A stretch of 51,492 nt of DNA from Nocardioides sp. (GCA_030698375.1 JAUYLL010000070.1:1-51492); one strand, 5' to 3'; counted from the stretch's first letter, positions 33,542 through 42,562 are shown. Numbers and translations: made by a program. The notes: generated by a model from the sequence alone, not told the origin.

Positions 33542-33632
33542 GGGGCGTCTCCTAACTGACTCGTTGCCGAGTCCCGAACGGGTATGCAGGTGCTGGGCAC
33601 CCGATGGTCATTGGCGCTGCGGGTGGGCAGCC

Positions 33633-34103
33633 TCACTCCTGCCGCACCACGACCCGGGTACCGCTCGGGACCACCACCACGTCCTCCTCGTGTGACGCGA
33701 CGTCGAGAAGCACCTCGAAGAGGTCACGCATCGAGACGAAGCCGACGATCTTGTCCTCCTCGATGACCGGCAGGTGCCGGATCTCCGCCTCGGCCATCCG
33801 CCGGGCCGTGTCGATGATCTGGTCGTTCGGGTGGGCGGTGACCAGGTCGGTGTTCATCACTTCCGCGGCCGTCAGGTGCTCCGGGTTTCCCCCCTGCGCG
33901 AGGTGGTTCACGACGTCGCGTTCGGACACGACACCGGCAAGGTGTCCGTTCTCCACGACGCCAAGGGCGCCGATGCCATCTGCTGCCAGCGATTCCGCGA
34001 CCTCCACCAGGGAGGCCTCGCCCGGCACGGTGGCCACCGGCCACACCATGATCCGGGCGATCGCATCGGTGGGGTGCAGGCTGCGTTCGCTGCTGGCGTA
34101 CAT
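33633..34103 (-). CDS. two-CBS-domain protein
   Basis: 156 aa containing two CBS repeats (about 10-65 and 75-130: IMVWPVATVPGEASLVEVAESL, GALGVVENGHLAGVVSERDVV, VMNTDLVTAHPNDQIIDTARRM, RHLPVIEEDKIVGFVSMRDLF). CBS pairs bind adenine nucleotides or NAD. Stand-alone versions such as mycobacterial Hrp1 are induced in hypoxia. The ATG is chosen for GGAG 6 nt upstream; a longer frame reaches 34148. It is adjacent to the short HPF, hinting at a dormancy or energy-stress module. Confidence 0.85.
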   Translation of the reverse strand: MYASSERSLHPTDAIARIMVWPVATVPGEASLVEVAESLAADGIGALGVVENGHLAGVVSERDVVNHLAQGGNPEHLTAAEVMNTDLVTAHPNDQIIDTARRMAEAEIRHLPVIEEDKIVGFVSMRDLFEVLLDVASHEEDVVVVPSGTRVVVRQE

Positions 34104-34287
34104 GGAGGTCTCCACTGGTCGAAGCTGTGTTGTGAACAACCCCAGCATCTGCCTTTGAAGGCCCCAGGATCAGAGGCCTTGGTCCTCAGCGGGCGGGCTG
34201 ACTGCACCTGCCAGACTTGTTGGGGGGGATGCGGGAGGATTCGCGAGCGCCGCTAGCATTCGCCCTCCGCCCCGAGAGGAACTACAC

Positions 34288-34584
34288 ATGGCCACCGACT
34301 ACGACGCCTCCCGCAAGTCAGAGGACGAACAGAAGGAAGAGAGCCTGGAGGCCCGTCGCCTCACCTCGGGTGATCAGGACAAGACGTCGGGGAGGGTCGA
34401 TGAAGATGAGAACGAGCTCGCCGATTCCTTTGAGCTTCCGGGCGCAGATCTGTCTCACGAAACCCTCACCATCGAGGTGACGCCACGGCAGGCCGACGAG
34501 TTCACCTGTGCGTCATGCTTCCTGGTCCAGCACGTGTCTCGACGGTCCTCCCCGGTCACGAACCTATGTAGCGATTGCGCCTGA
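34288..34584 (+). CDS. DUF4193 family protein
   Basis: 98 aa starting MATDYDASRKSEDEQ. The acidic middle (GRVDEDENELADSFELPGADLS) and the C-terminal four-cysteine zinc-like motif (FTCASCFLVQH and NLCSDCA) are the DUF4193 signature. The family is confined to actinobacteria and its function is unknown. GAGAGGA lies 7 nt before the ATG. Most genomes have a housekeeping copy beside dut or the RNA polymerase sigma region; this copy is in accessory context and may be a paralogue. Confidence 0.88.
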   Translation: MATDYDASRKSEDEQKEESLEARRLTSGDQDKTSGRVDEDENELADSFELPGADLSHETLTIEVTPRQADEFTCASCFLVQHVSRRSSPVTNLCSDCA

Positions 34585-35038
34585 GCCACACTCCTGAGGC
34601 TCCTGCGCGGTGTCGACCACCGCACACTCGCCTGAGTAGGCGGTGCGTCGCTGACCCGGACTCAGAGATGACTCCCGACCCACCCCGCCACGCCAACTCG
34701 CACGAGCGACTCATCCTCAGCGCCTATGTCGTCGGCATCTCCGCCCTGTGGGCCTTCGACGCGAGCACACCGTAGGAGCGCATACCTACCCGGCGACCCC
34801 GGCCGGGGCGCGGAGGCCGGGGGCTTACCCAGCCCGTCCCTGACTGCCATTCAACTATCGCGGCAGAAGCGCGGGTCTTCGGCCGCACGCTACGCGGCTG
34901 CTGAGTGCTTCTCGCGCGGTTGCGGCTTCCGCGAGGCCCCCGTGGCTCCGGTAGGGCTCGGAGCCCTACCCTAGAACCAGGTCCTCGCCGAGAGCTGGAA
35001 CCACCCAACTGAGTCCACACAACATCTCGAGGCGATGT
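34585..35038. other. 454-nt gap before the alpha/beta hydrolase
   Basis: Holds one small frame (34668-34775) whose 35-residue product contains one hydrophobic segment (LILSAYVVGISALWAF). It has no clear ribosome site and may be a fragment of a membrane protein. A perfect hairpin lies at 34950-34970. Nothing else was recognised. Confidence 0.5.
34950..34970. promoter_or_regulatory. 9-bp perfect inverted repeat upstream of the alpha/beta hydrolase
   Basis: GGTAGGGCT and AGCCCTACC around CGG lie 68 nt before the hydrolase ATG. It may be an operator or a leader hairpin. No regulator gene is adjacent. Confidence 0.55.
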
Positions 35039-35893
35039 ATGACGCTCGCAACGGTTCAGCTGCTGCCCTGGCGTGGCCGGAATCTCGCCGTTCGACGCGC
35101 AGGCGCCGGCCCGTCGATCGTCCTGATCCATGGCATGGCCGGCTCGCTCACCACGTGGGATCCGGTGTTCGCTGACCTGGCGCGGAGTTGCGACGTCATC
35201 GCCGTCGACTTGCCCGGTCATGGGACGTCGTCTCGGTTGCGGGACTACTCACTCGGGTCGATGGCTGCGTCCGTCCGCGACCTCCTTGACGCGTTGGAGG
35301 TCAAGACGGCCACCATCGTCGGTCACTCCCTCGGTGGCGGCATCGCTATGCAGTTCATGTACCAGTTCCCCGACCGCTGCGAGCGATTGGTCTTGGTGGG
35401 TAGCGGCGGATTGGGGCGTGAAGTCACGCCCATGCTGCGAGCGCTCGCGGTGCCCGGCGCCGGTCTGGCGCTCGCCGGTGTCGCCCGGCTCCAACACCAG
35501 CGACAAGTAGCCGCCGCCGGAAGGCTGGTGCGCCCACTGGCCGGTCGGTTCTGGAACGACCTGCCCTACATGCTCCGGCAGATGGCGACCCTCGACGATC
35601 CCGAGACACGCAGATCCTTCCTAGCAACGATTCACGCGGTCATCGAAGTCGGTGGTCAAGGGATCAACGCTGTCGAAAAGCTCCACCTCGCGGCCGGGCT
35701 GCCCACGCTGATCGTCTGGGGCGAGGACGACCGGATGATCCCGAGCGGACATGGCCACGTCGCCGCCGACCTCATCCCCGGCTCCCGGTTCGAGCTCATC
35801 CCCGGCGCAGGCCACTACCCCCACGAGGACAGCCCCGATCTGTTCGCCAGTCTTGTCGCCAGCTTCATGGCCACTACCCAACCGCGGAAGTGA
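35039..35893 (+). CDS. alpha/beta hydrolase
   Basis: 284 aa with the whole alpha/beta hydrolase pattern: oxyanion region LIHGMAGS (about 30-37), nucleophile elbow GHSLGG, acid in WGEDDRMIP and the His in PGAGHYPHED. There is no signal. The cap region (about 140-190) is helical, as in epoxide hydrolase or C-C hydrolase relatives, but the substrate cannot be told. GAGG lies 6 nt before the ATG. It converges on the large helicase gene. Confidence 0.9.
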   Translation: MTLATVQLLPWRGRNLAVRRAGAGPSIVLIHGMAGSLTTWDPVFADLARSCDVIAVDLPGHGTSSRLRDYSLGSMAASVRDLLDALEVKTATIVGHSLGGGIAMQFMYQFPDRCERLVLVGSGGLGREVTPMLRALAVPGAGLALAGVARLQHQRQVAAAGRLVRPLAGRFWNDLPYMLRQMATLDDPETRRSFLATIHAVIEVGGQGINAVEKLHLAAGLPTLIVWGEDDRMIPSGHGHVAADLIPGSRFELIPGAGHYPHEDSPDLFASLVASFMATTQPRK

Positions 35894-35959
35894 TTCTGGC
35901 TTGCTCCGAGGTCGGCCAACTCTCACGTCCCTGACACCCGATCGGGCAGCAGACCCCTT

Positions 35960-35982
35960 GGAGTGCCGGTCGAGCACTCCTT
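35960..35982. terminator. convergent hairpin terminator
   Basis: GGAGTGC and GCACTCC form a 7-bp perfect stem with a 7-nt loop, followed by TT. It abuts the minus-strand helicase stop codon and follows the hydrolase gene by 66 nt. Confidence 0.45.
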
Positions 35983-38900
35983 AACCCGCAGCCACGGACG
36001 CCGTACTGAAGAACTCCGCAGGCGTGGGCGTCGCCAACCGCCAGGTGATCGCGATCGGGCGCTCACCGCGGTGGTCCACGTAGGTGGCAGGTCCGAGGTG
36101 AAGGTAGGGCGCCGTACCGAACGCGCCGTCGGCCTCCTCTCGGACAAAAAGGACGACGGTGCTCGAGCCAGTCAGATACCGCTGTCCGGTCTTCGACGCC
36201 TCCGACGTGGTCGACTGCGACTCCCAGTGAAAGAGCTCCCGGTCGATCGGGTAGTCGCGATACATCGTGCTGGGGGAGAAGGTCGCCTCTGACTTCCGCA
36301 GGGTCACGAAGAACGCATCCAAATTCAGCTCGGGCACGTACAGCACGCCCTCCCGGAAGGAGTTCGGCTTCCGTTCCAGACTGGCGTAGCCCAACGCGGC
36401 CAGCACCTCCTCACGCTGATAGCGCGCGTGCAGACGCAACGGCACGTTGGCTGTGGGTCCCGTCGGAGCGACCGTCACGTGGCGCGAGGCATCGAAGGCG
36501 TGGCCGACCACCGCAGTCAGCTCCGCACGCACCGCAGGCTCCTCCCGCAGAGCGCGGAGGCCGTCGGCGTACGACTGGTGGCCTCCACCATCCGGCCACA
36601 GCGAGAAGAAGAGCATCTGGGCCAACCGTTGCTCCGCAGGGGAGAGGTCCTCGTACGACCGCTGGTCTGGGGCCAAGAGTTCCGCGTAGGTCGCAGCGCG
36701 CTCCGGGTCGTCGACGTGAGCGAGCGCCCGGATGCGCTTGAGCAACGACGTGTCTCGCGGCCCCGGAGCCGGAGTCGGCAGCCCGGCGTCACGCCTCAGC
36801 TGAGTCCAGGAGCGGGTGCCCCGCCGCAGCAGCTCCGACAGTTCGAGCCCTGCTTCATCGAGGAACTCTGACAAGGAGAGGTCGCCGTACGCGCGTGCTT
36901 CCGTGACCAACTGCGGCCAGCGCCTCGCTACCTGCGACTTCACGTTGTCGAGGACCAGAGCCTGCGCCTGGCGGTCGAGCACGATCTGGCACCCCGAGGG
37001 CAGGAACGGGAAGCCCTCGTCGATCGCCCGCACGAGGCGTGCGCGCGTGAGGCCGGTCAGGGCCTGGTACCGCGGCGCGAATCGAAACTCTTGGCGGTGC
37101 AGACCGACGAAGTCCAGGACCGTCAGCACCGGCTTGGATGGAGTACGGCGCAGTCCGCGGCCGAGCTGTTGGAGGAAGACCGTTGCGCTCTCCGTGGGTC
37201 GCAGCAGCAACACGGTGTCGACGTCGGGAATGTCGAGGCCCTCGTTGAAGAGGTCAACGGCAAAGAGGACGTTGAGGCGCCGTGCCCGAAGGTCGGCGAT
37301 GGCCCGGTCTCGCTCGCCGGGTGATGTCTCGGCGCTGACATGCGCGGCAGGGATCCCTGCCTCCCGGAAGACCCGCGCCATGTACGCCGCGTGCCCGATG
37401 CTGACGCAGAAGCCCAGGGCCCGCATCGAGCCGGGATCAAGCACCTTCTCCCGCAGCTCCCGCAGCACGATCGCAGCGCGCGCGTCGTTTCCGGTGTAGA
37501 CCGCGGCGAGCTCGCCCTCGTCGTACCCTCGGCCCCGGCGCCAGTTGATGCCAGTCAGGTCGGTGCCGTCAGCGACCGCGAAGTAGTGGAACGGCACCAG
37601 CAGATCAGCGCCGATGGCGTCCCAGAGTCGCAACTCTGCCGCGGTTCTGCCCTCGAAGAACGATCGGACGTCCACGCCGTCCGCTCGCTCGGGCGTTGCC
37701 GTGAGGGCGAGCAGTTCGCGCGGTGCGAAGTGGTCGAGCAGCGCTCGGTAGCTCGCCGCCTGCGCGTGGTGGAACTCGTCGATGACGACAACCTCGAACG
37801 CGTCGGCCGGAATGTTGCGCACCCCGTAGGACGCCAGTGACTGCACGCTGGCGAACACGTGCCGCCAGCGTTCCGGCCGCTGACCACCGACGAAAGGCTC
37901 ACCGAACGAAGCATCGGCCAGCACCTCGCGGTACGTCCGCAGCGACTGCTCGAGGATCTCGCGTCGATGGGCGACGAAGAGCAGCGACGGGCGGTGGCCC
38001 GTGACGGGGTCACAGAGGCGGCGGTAGTCCAGGGCCGCCACCACGGTCTTGCCGGTGCCCGTCGCCGCGACGATCAGGTTGCGGCGCCGGTCGTGGATGA
38101 CCCGTTCGGCCTCCAGGGCGTCCAGCATCTGCTGTTGGTACGGATAGGGCCGCACCTCGAGGCCGGCCAGCGAGATCGTGACCCGCTGGTGACTCTTACC
38201 GCCGCCGGCCTCGAGCAGCGCGTCGTCCAGGCGATCGCGGTCGTTCTCTGGGTCGTAAGACTCGAAGGCGGTGTCGTTCCAGTACGAGTCGAACGTGGCG
38301 TTGAACTTGTTCATCAGCGCCGGTGTCGCTGCCGTGGCCAGGCGGACGTTCCACTCCACGCCGTCGAGCAGCGCCGCCCGGGAGAGGTTCGAAGACCCGA
38401 CGTACGCGGTGTCGAAGCCGGTACGTCGGCTGAACAGCCAGGCCTTGGCGTGTAGTCGAGTGCGCTGCGCGTCGTACTGGACCCGCACCTCGGCCCCGAA
38501 CTCGCGCACGAGACGGTCGAGCGCCTGCCGCTCGGTGGACCCGAGGTACGTCGTCGTGATGACCCGCAAGGGGACGCCGCGCTCGCGTACCTCCCGCAAC
38601 TGCTCCTCCAGCAGACGGAGACCGTGCCAACGGACGAAGGCGCAGAGCAGGTCGACCCGGTCCGCGGAGGCGAGCTCGGCGCGCAGCTCGGCGGCCAGGC
38701 TCGGCTCCTCATGGGAGTTGGTGAGCAGCGCGGCCTCGTTCAGGGGCGTCGCGGGACGGGGGAGTGCGCGCACAGCCGGCGGCCGGGACGAGCTGAGCGC
38801 GCGGAGCTGCTGCGCCGGGTCGGAGACGTGCTCGGCGTCCTCGACCCGGCAAACCAGCTCGTTGACGAGAGCCAGTCGCTGGTCGGGGTCCTTCAGCCCG

Positions 38901-39058
38901 AGGAGCCGGCGGTGCACGACAGCGGCGACGTGACGCGCGAAGACGTGCGCCTGCTCGCCATCCGGTATCGCGGCCAGGTCCGCAGAGAGGTCCTCGAGGC
39001 GATCGAGCCGGGCCCGGAGCCCGCGGGTGACCACCGACTCGTACAGCCCCTCGTCCAC
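35981..39058 (-). CDS. PLD-like - SF2 helicase - DUF3427 protein
   Basis: 1025 aa in three parts. Residues about 110-265 are a phospholipase-D-like nuclease domain with one HxK motif (H203, K205, then GSSNLS). Residues about 300-680 are an SF2 DEAD-type helicase: AATGTGKT at 331-338, DEFH at 427-430, LTATP at 452-456 and a motif VI QLGRGLRR. The C-terminal part is DUF3427 (EGVLYVPELNLDAFFVTLRKSE, MYRDYPIDRELFHWES, TGQRYL). The start is GTG; no ATG is in frame nearby. Restriction- or defence-type roles are suspected for such architectures, but none is proved. It follows the P450 gene by 77 nt on the same strand. Confidence 0.9.
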   Translation of the reverse strand: MDEGLYESVVTRGLRARLDRLEDLSADLAAIPDGEQAHVFARHVAAVVHRRLLGLKDPDQRLALVNELVCRVEDAEHVSDPAQQLRALSSSRPPAVRALPRPATPLNEAALLTNSHEEPSLAAELRAELASADRVDLLCAFVRWHGLRLLEEQLREVRERGVPLRVITTTYLGSTERQALDRLVREFGAEVRVQYDAQRTRLHAKAWLFSRRTGFDTAYVGSSNLSRAALLDGVEWNVRLATAATPALMNKFNATFDSYWNDTAFESYDPENDRDRLDDALLEAGGGKSHQRVTISLAGLEVRPYPYQQQMLDALEAERVIHDRRRNLIVAATGTGKTVVAALDYRRLCDPVTGHRPSLLFVAHRREILEQSLRTYREVLADASFGEPFVGGQRPERWRHVFASVQSLASYGVRNIPADAFEVVVIDEFHHAQAASYRALLDHFAPRELLALTATPERADGVDVRSFFEGRTAAELRLWDAIGADLLVPFHYFAVADGTDLTGINWRRGRGYDEGELAAVYTGNDARAAIVLRELREKVLDPGSMRALGFCVSIGHAAYMARVFREAGIPAAHVSAETSPGERDRAIADLRARRLNVLFAVDLFNEGLDIPDVDTVLLLRPTESATVFLQQLGRGLRRTPSKPVLTVLDFVGLHRQEFRFAPRYQALTGLTRARLVRAIDEGFPFLPSGCQIVLDRQAQALVLDNVKSQVARRWPQLVTEARAYGDLSLSEFLDEAGLELSELLRRGTRSWTQLRRDAGLPTPAPGPRDTSLLKRIRALAHVDDPERAATYAELLAPDQRSYEDLSPAEQRLAQMLFFSLWPDGGGHQSYADGLRALREEPAVRAELTAVVGHAFDASRHVTVAPTGPTANVPLRLHARYQREEVLAALGYASLERKPNSFREGVLYVPELNLDAFFVTLRKSEATFSPSTMYRDYPIDRELFHWESQSTTSEASKTGQRYLTGSSTVVLFVREEADGAFGTAPYLHLGPATYVDHRGERPIAITWRLATPTPAEFFSTASVAAG

Positions 39059-39135
39059 GCCGGCAGGATGTCATGAGGTGGTCGAGCTGGCTGAGGTTCT
39101 GACGGACGGGGTTGCCTGCCTGTGCCGACGTAGGG

Positions 39136-40377
39136 CTACGCGAGTGTCAGGCGGAGGGGAAGGCGCGCGTGGCGCCGGACGAAGATGCTGGGAACCCACA
39201 CTGGTTGGTCCGGTGCGGCGATGCTGATCTCGGTGGTGGCCGTGACGAGGCGGCGGATCACTGCGGTGGCCTCGAGACGCGCCAGGGCGCTGCCGGCGCA
39301 GAAGTGCATGCCTTTGCCGAACGCGAGGTGCTGGCGCAGCCTGGGCCGGTCGAGGTCGACGTCGTCGGGACGCTCGAAGTGGGTCTCATCGCGGTTGGCT
39401 GAGGCCCACAGCAGAAGAAGATGGTCGCCGGCGTTCAATGACCGTCCGCCGAGGTCGGTGTCGCGCAGGACGGTTCGGTAGTGCCCGCGAAACGGTGACT
39501 CCAGGCGCAGCACCTCGTCGGTGAACGCATCGACCAGGTCTGGCTCTGCGCGGAGGCGCTGGTGCAGGTCGGGGCGCTCGGCGAGCACGCGCGCCATGCT
39601 GCCGAGCAGGGAAGCGGTGGACTCGCCGCCCGCTCCGACGAGCTGGATCAGGATGAGGACGGCGGTGCTGGCCCCGATCTCACCGCGCTGGTGCGCCTGT
39701 GCCAAAACGCCGAGGAGGTCATCGCCCGGTGATTCCAGAGCGCCGGCCAGGTGCTGCTCCAGGTAGGCCCACAGGTCTACTACGGAGGCGTACAGGTGGG
39801 GCATCCGGTCGGCCTCGACCAGTCCGCCGAGCATCTCGGTGCTGTCGAAGACCCAGCCGACGAGCCGGTCGAGGTCGTCGTGGGGAAGGCCGATCAGGTG
39901 GGCGATGACCGCGATGGGGAGTGCGTCAGCCATCGCGGGTACCCAGTCGATGACCTCGCCAGCGTGCGCGCGGTCGGCGATCTCGGCCCAGCACTCATCG
40001 ACCTGCGCGTCGACGTACGCCGAGAGCGACCGGACGCGCTTTCCGAGGGTGGCCATGAGCAGGCCGCGGTGTAGCTTGTGGGCCGGGTCGTCAGCGGTCG
40101 CGAGCACCTGCTCCACGGTTCCGTTGCCGTCCATGACCTGCTCACGCACCGTCCCGTCGGGACCGCGGGCGAGCACCACGCGCAGGTTCGAGGAGAAGTC
40201 GTCGGGCCGAAGCACAGCCCCGTGCACGTCGTCCCACCGCGACACCAGATGGACGCGGGTGCCCGGAACCCGGTGGATGGGGTCCTCGGCACGGAGGCGA
40301 GCGAACAGCGCGAATGGATCCTCGAGGGCACCGGGCGCGAACACATCGAGGGCGGGCGTGGCTGAGGGGGTGCTCAC
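39136..40377 (-). CDS. cytochrome P450
   Basis: 413 aa, typical of soluble bacterial class I P450s that need ferredoxin and a reductase. The heme loop FGKGMHFCAG places the proximal ligand at Cys360. ExxR is at 288-291. The I-helix motif is GAGGEST at 249-254, with the usual acid/Thr pair. GTG is the start, with AGGAGC 8 nt upstream. No ferredoxin gene is adjacent. It is divergent from a TetR regulator, with a perfect palindrome between them, so it is probably ligand-induced. Substrate unknown. Confidence 0.93.
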   Translation of the reverse strand: MSTPSATPALDVFAPGALEDPFALFARLRAEDPIHRVPGTRVHLVSRWDDVHGAVLRPDDFSSNLRVVLARGPDGTVREQVMDGNGTVEQVLATADDPAHKLHRGLLMATLGKRVRSLSAYVDAQVDECWAEIADRAHAGEVIDWVPAMADALPIAVIAHLIGLPHDDLDRLVGWVFDSTEMLGGLVEADRMPHLYASVVDLWAYLEQHLAGALESPGDDLLGVLAQAHQRGEIGASTAVLILIQLVGAGGESTASLLGSMARVLAERPDLHQRLRAEPDLVDAFTDEVLRLESPFRGHYRTVLRDTDLGGRSLNAGDHLLLLWASANRDETHFERPDDVDLDRPRLRQHLAFGKGMHFCAGSALARLEATAVIRRLVTATTEISIAAPDQPVWVPSIFVRRHARLPLRLTLA

Positions 40378-40561
40378 CGGGTGCTCCTGAGGGTGGGTGA
40401 CGAGGCCCCCATGGTCGCGGCGCCGAGCGCCGAGCGCCAGCACCCACGGCAAGACCGATGGAGAGCAAGCCGCGGCGTACACAGGTTGTCTCGGTACGAA
40501 GATCGCCACCATGAAAACCCCAGGTCAGAAACGGGATCGGCGCGAAGCGCCGGTGGCTGGA

Positions 40562-40578
40562 TGTCTCATCTTGAGACA
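40562..40578. promoter_or_regulatory. TetR-type operator palindrome
   Basis: TGTCTCATCTTGAGACA is a perfect 7-bp inverted repeat around TCT. It lies 30 nt before the TetR start and 185 nt before the P450 start. A further half-site TGTCTC occurs near 40486. It is a plausible operator for both divergent genes. Confidence 0.7.
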
Positions 40579-40607
40579 GACGGCAGTGCCGGGCGCACAC
40601 TGGCGGG

Positions 40608-41153
40608 GTGGTTTCGCGTACCGACTGGCTCACCACCGGTGACCGCAGCAAGGCTGCAGAGCGCCGCATCCTGACTGCGGCCGAGCAGTTGTTCTGGCAG
40701 CGCGGGCTGCGCGCGGTCACCGTGGACGCCGTGGCCCGCCGGGCCGGATGCTCCCGCGCGACCCTCTACCGACACGTGAGTGGCCGCCAAGCGCTCGTCG
40801 ATGCCACGCTCGCGGCAGGGGCGACCCGCATCACCCGGTACGTCGAGGAAGCCGTCGCCGCAGCACCCGAGGACCGGCGCGCGTTCATTGCCATCACGAC
40901 AGCCGTCGACGCCATCCGACGCGACCGCCCCGTCCGAGACTGGCTGGCCCGACCTGCCCAGGGTCGTGGCGACGACGAGCTCGCACGATCACGCGTCCTC
41001 ACTGACATCGGAGCAAGCCTCACGGGCGTCAACGACCCGGTCGCAGTCGAGATCATCGTCCGGTGCGTGCTCGCTCTTGTCCTCTGGCCGCCATCCGATC
41101 CGGACACAGAGGCTCAGATCATCGAGCGGACCCTCCACGTCGTCCTGGTCTAG
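40608..41153 (+). CDS. TetR family transcriptional regulator
   Basis: 181 aa. The N-terminal helix-turn-helix (about 17-62: RILTAAEQLFWQRGLRAVTVDAVARRAGCSRATLYRHVSGRQALV) is typical. The C-terminal ligand-binding region is helical and ends VLV. GTG is the start. It is divergent from the P450 gene, and the perfect palindrome lies between them, so it likely represses itself and the P450 until a substrate binds. Confidence 0.9.
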   Translation: MVSRTDWLTTGDRSKAAERRILTAAEQLFWQRGLRAVTVDAVARRAGCSRATLYRHVSGRQALVDATLAAGATRITRYVEEAVAAAPEDRRAFIAITTAVDAIRRDRPVRDWLARPAQGRGDDELARSRVLTDIGASLTGVNDPVAVEIIVRCVLALVLWPPSDPDTEAQIIERTLHVVLV

Positions 41154-41184
41154 CCGGTCACCACAGTTCTCTGGAGACGCGAGA

Positions 41185-41225
41185 ACCCGGCGACCCGTCG
41201 CGGAAGATGCGACGGGTCGCCGGGT
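41185..41225. terminator. 17-bp perfect hairpin between convergent genes
   Basis: The arms at 41185-41201 and 41209-41225 pair perfectly (core CCCGGCGACCCGTCGC) around GGAAGAT. It lies between the TetR stop (41153) and the subtilase stop (41252) and is a strong bidirectional terminator candidate despite lacking a long T-run. Confidence 0.8.
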
Positions 41226-41251
41226 CCTGAACGCCGGAGCGCTCGAGGTTG

Positions 41252-42388
41252 CTACTGCACGGCTGCTGCGGCGTCGAGCCTGGGACCGGTGAGGGCGCCG
41301 GGTGCCGTCGGGATTCCGGCTCCTCGGGCGGTGTCGGTGATCCGCTGCCCGGCCTCGAGACCGCCGACGCCGAGCTCCGCGAGCAGTGCTCCGACTCCGG
41401 CGACGTGGGGTGCCGCCATCGAGGTGCCGGCGTACACGGCGTAGCCGGGCGTGTTGGTGCACGGGTCGACCTCGTCGAGGTCCATCGGCACGGTGGACCA
41501 GATCCCGCCCTCGCAGGTGAGCAGGCCTCCGCCGGGCGCCGACAGGTCGATCTCGTAGCCCCAGCCGGAGTAGACGGCGGGGTCGGAGTCGGGGCCGTAG
41601 GCGCCGACGCAGAGTGCCGCGTCCTGCCAGAACTCACCCTGGCCGCAGTACGGCACGCCGTCGTTGCCGGCCGCGAGCGTCACCAGTACGCCGGCGTCCG
41701 CTGCCTCCTGGACGGACTGGGCCCACTCATCGTCCAGCGGGAACACCGGGTTGGAGATCACCGGGCCGGTGCCGAGGATGAAGCCGATGCTGATCGTGAT
41801 GACGTCGGCGCCCTGCTCGGTGGCGTAGCGCGTCGCTGCGGCGAGGTCGCCCACGATGGCGCCGTCGTCGTCACCCACGCGGATCGGCATGATCGTGGCG
41901 TCGGGTGCGACCCCGGTGACGCCCTTGCCGTCGTCGGCCGCGGCGACCGTCCCTGCCACGTGGGTGCCGTGACCGTGTCCGTCATCGGCGTTCTCCAAGC
42001 CACCGCACGGCACGGGCACGCCCTTCGGGCACACCCACGACAGCGGGGAGACGAACCGGCCCTCGAACTCCGGGTGGTGGACGTCGACGCCGGTGTCGAT
42101 CACGGCGACGACCGCGCCCTTGCCGGTGGCGGTCTCGTTGGCCAGCTGGGAACCGATGTCCTCGAGGTTCCACATCTTGTCGGAGAAGTCGGGGGCGTCG
42201 TAGCTCTGGGGACGTGGAGCCTTCCCGTTGCGGTCCGGCTTCTTGCCCTTCTTCTCAGACTTCTCCGAGGAGGACGACGACTCGGTGACGAGCCAGGGGT
42301 CGGCCGCCAGCGCCGAGGGCGCGAGCAGCGGGGCTGCAGCGAGGGCGAAGACGCCGAGTCCGGTCGCCAGTACCCGAGAGATGTGCAT
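41252..42388 (-). CDS. secreted S8 (subtilisin-type) serine protease
   Basis: 378 aa with a signal peptide (about 1-29) and a Ser/Lys-rich linker (36-60). The catalytic triad is Asp98 (AVIDTGVD), His140 (GHGTHVAG) and Ser324 (AGTSMAAPHVAG), with the oxyanion Asn243 (AAGNDG). The pro-domain is very short compared with ordinary subtilases. Six cysteines (CPKGVPVPC, PYCGQ, ALCVG, LTCEGG, DPCTN) may form disulfides. AAGGGA lies 9 nt before the ATG. It ends at the 17-bp hairpin. Confidence 0.92.
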   Translation of the reverse strand: MHISRVLATGLGVFALAAAPLLAPSALAADPWLVTESSSSSEKSEKKGKKPDRNGKAPRPQSYDAPDFSDKMWNLEDIGSQLANETATGKGAVVAVIDTGVDVHHPEFEGRFVSPLSWVCPKGVPVPCGGLENADDGHGHGTHVAGTVAAADDGKGVTGVAPDATIMPIRVGDDDGAIVGDLAAATRYATEQGADVITISIGFILGTGPVISNPVFPLDDEWAQSVQEAADAGVLVTLAAGNDGVPYCGQGEFWQDAALCVGAYGPDSDPAVYSGWGYEIDLSAPGGGLLTCEGGIWSTVPMDLDEVDPCTNTPGYAVYAGTSMAAPHVAGVGALLAELGVGGLEAGQRITDTARGAGIPTAPGALTGPRLDAAAAVQ

Positions 42389-42517
42389 CAGTTCGATTCC
42401 CTTCGATGGGTTCCCGCCCCACCTGGCCAACGAGTCCACCCGGACCGGGTTACGGGGCCCATGCGTCTTGCCGAAGCCCGGTCCTCACACCGAGGGAAGG
42501 GTGACGCGGCCCACCTG

Positions 42518-42531
42518 TGCAACTAGTTGCA
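42518..42531. promoter_or_regulatory. 14-bp palindrome, candidate PadR operator
   Basis: TGCAACTAGTTGCA is a perfect palindrome 31 nt before the PadR start. It lies in the gap between the divergent subtilase and PadR genes. Autorepression by PadR is the simplest reading. Confidence 0.6.
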
Positions 42532-42562
42532 TAGTCCTGGACGGAACGGCATCCTCGTCGGC

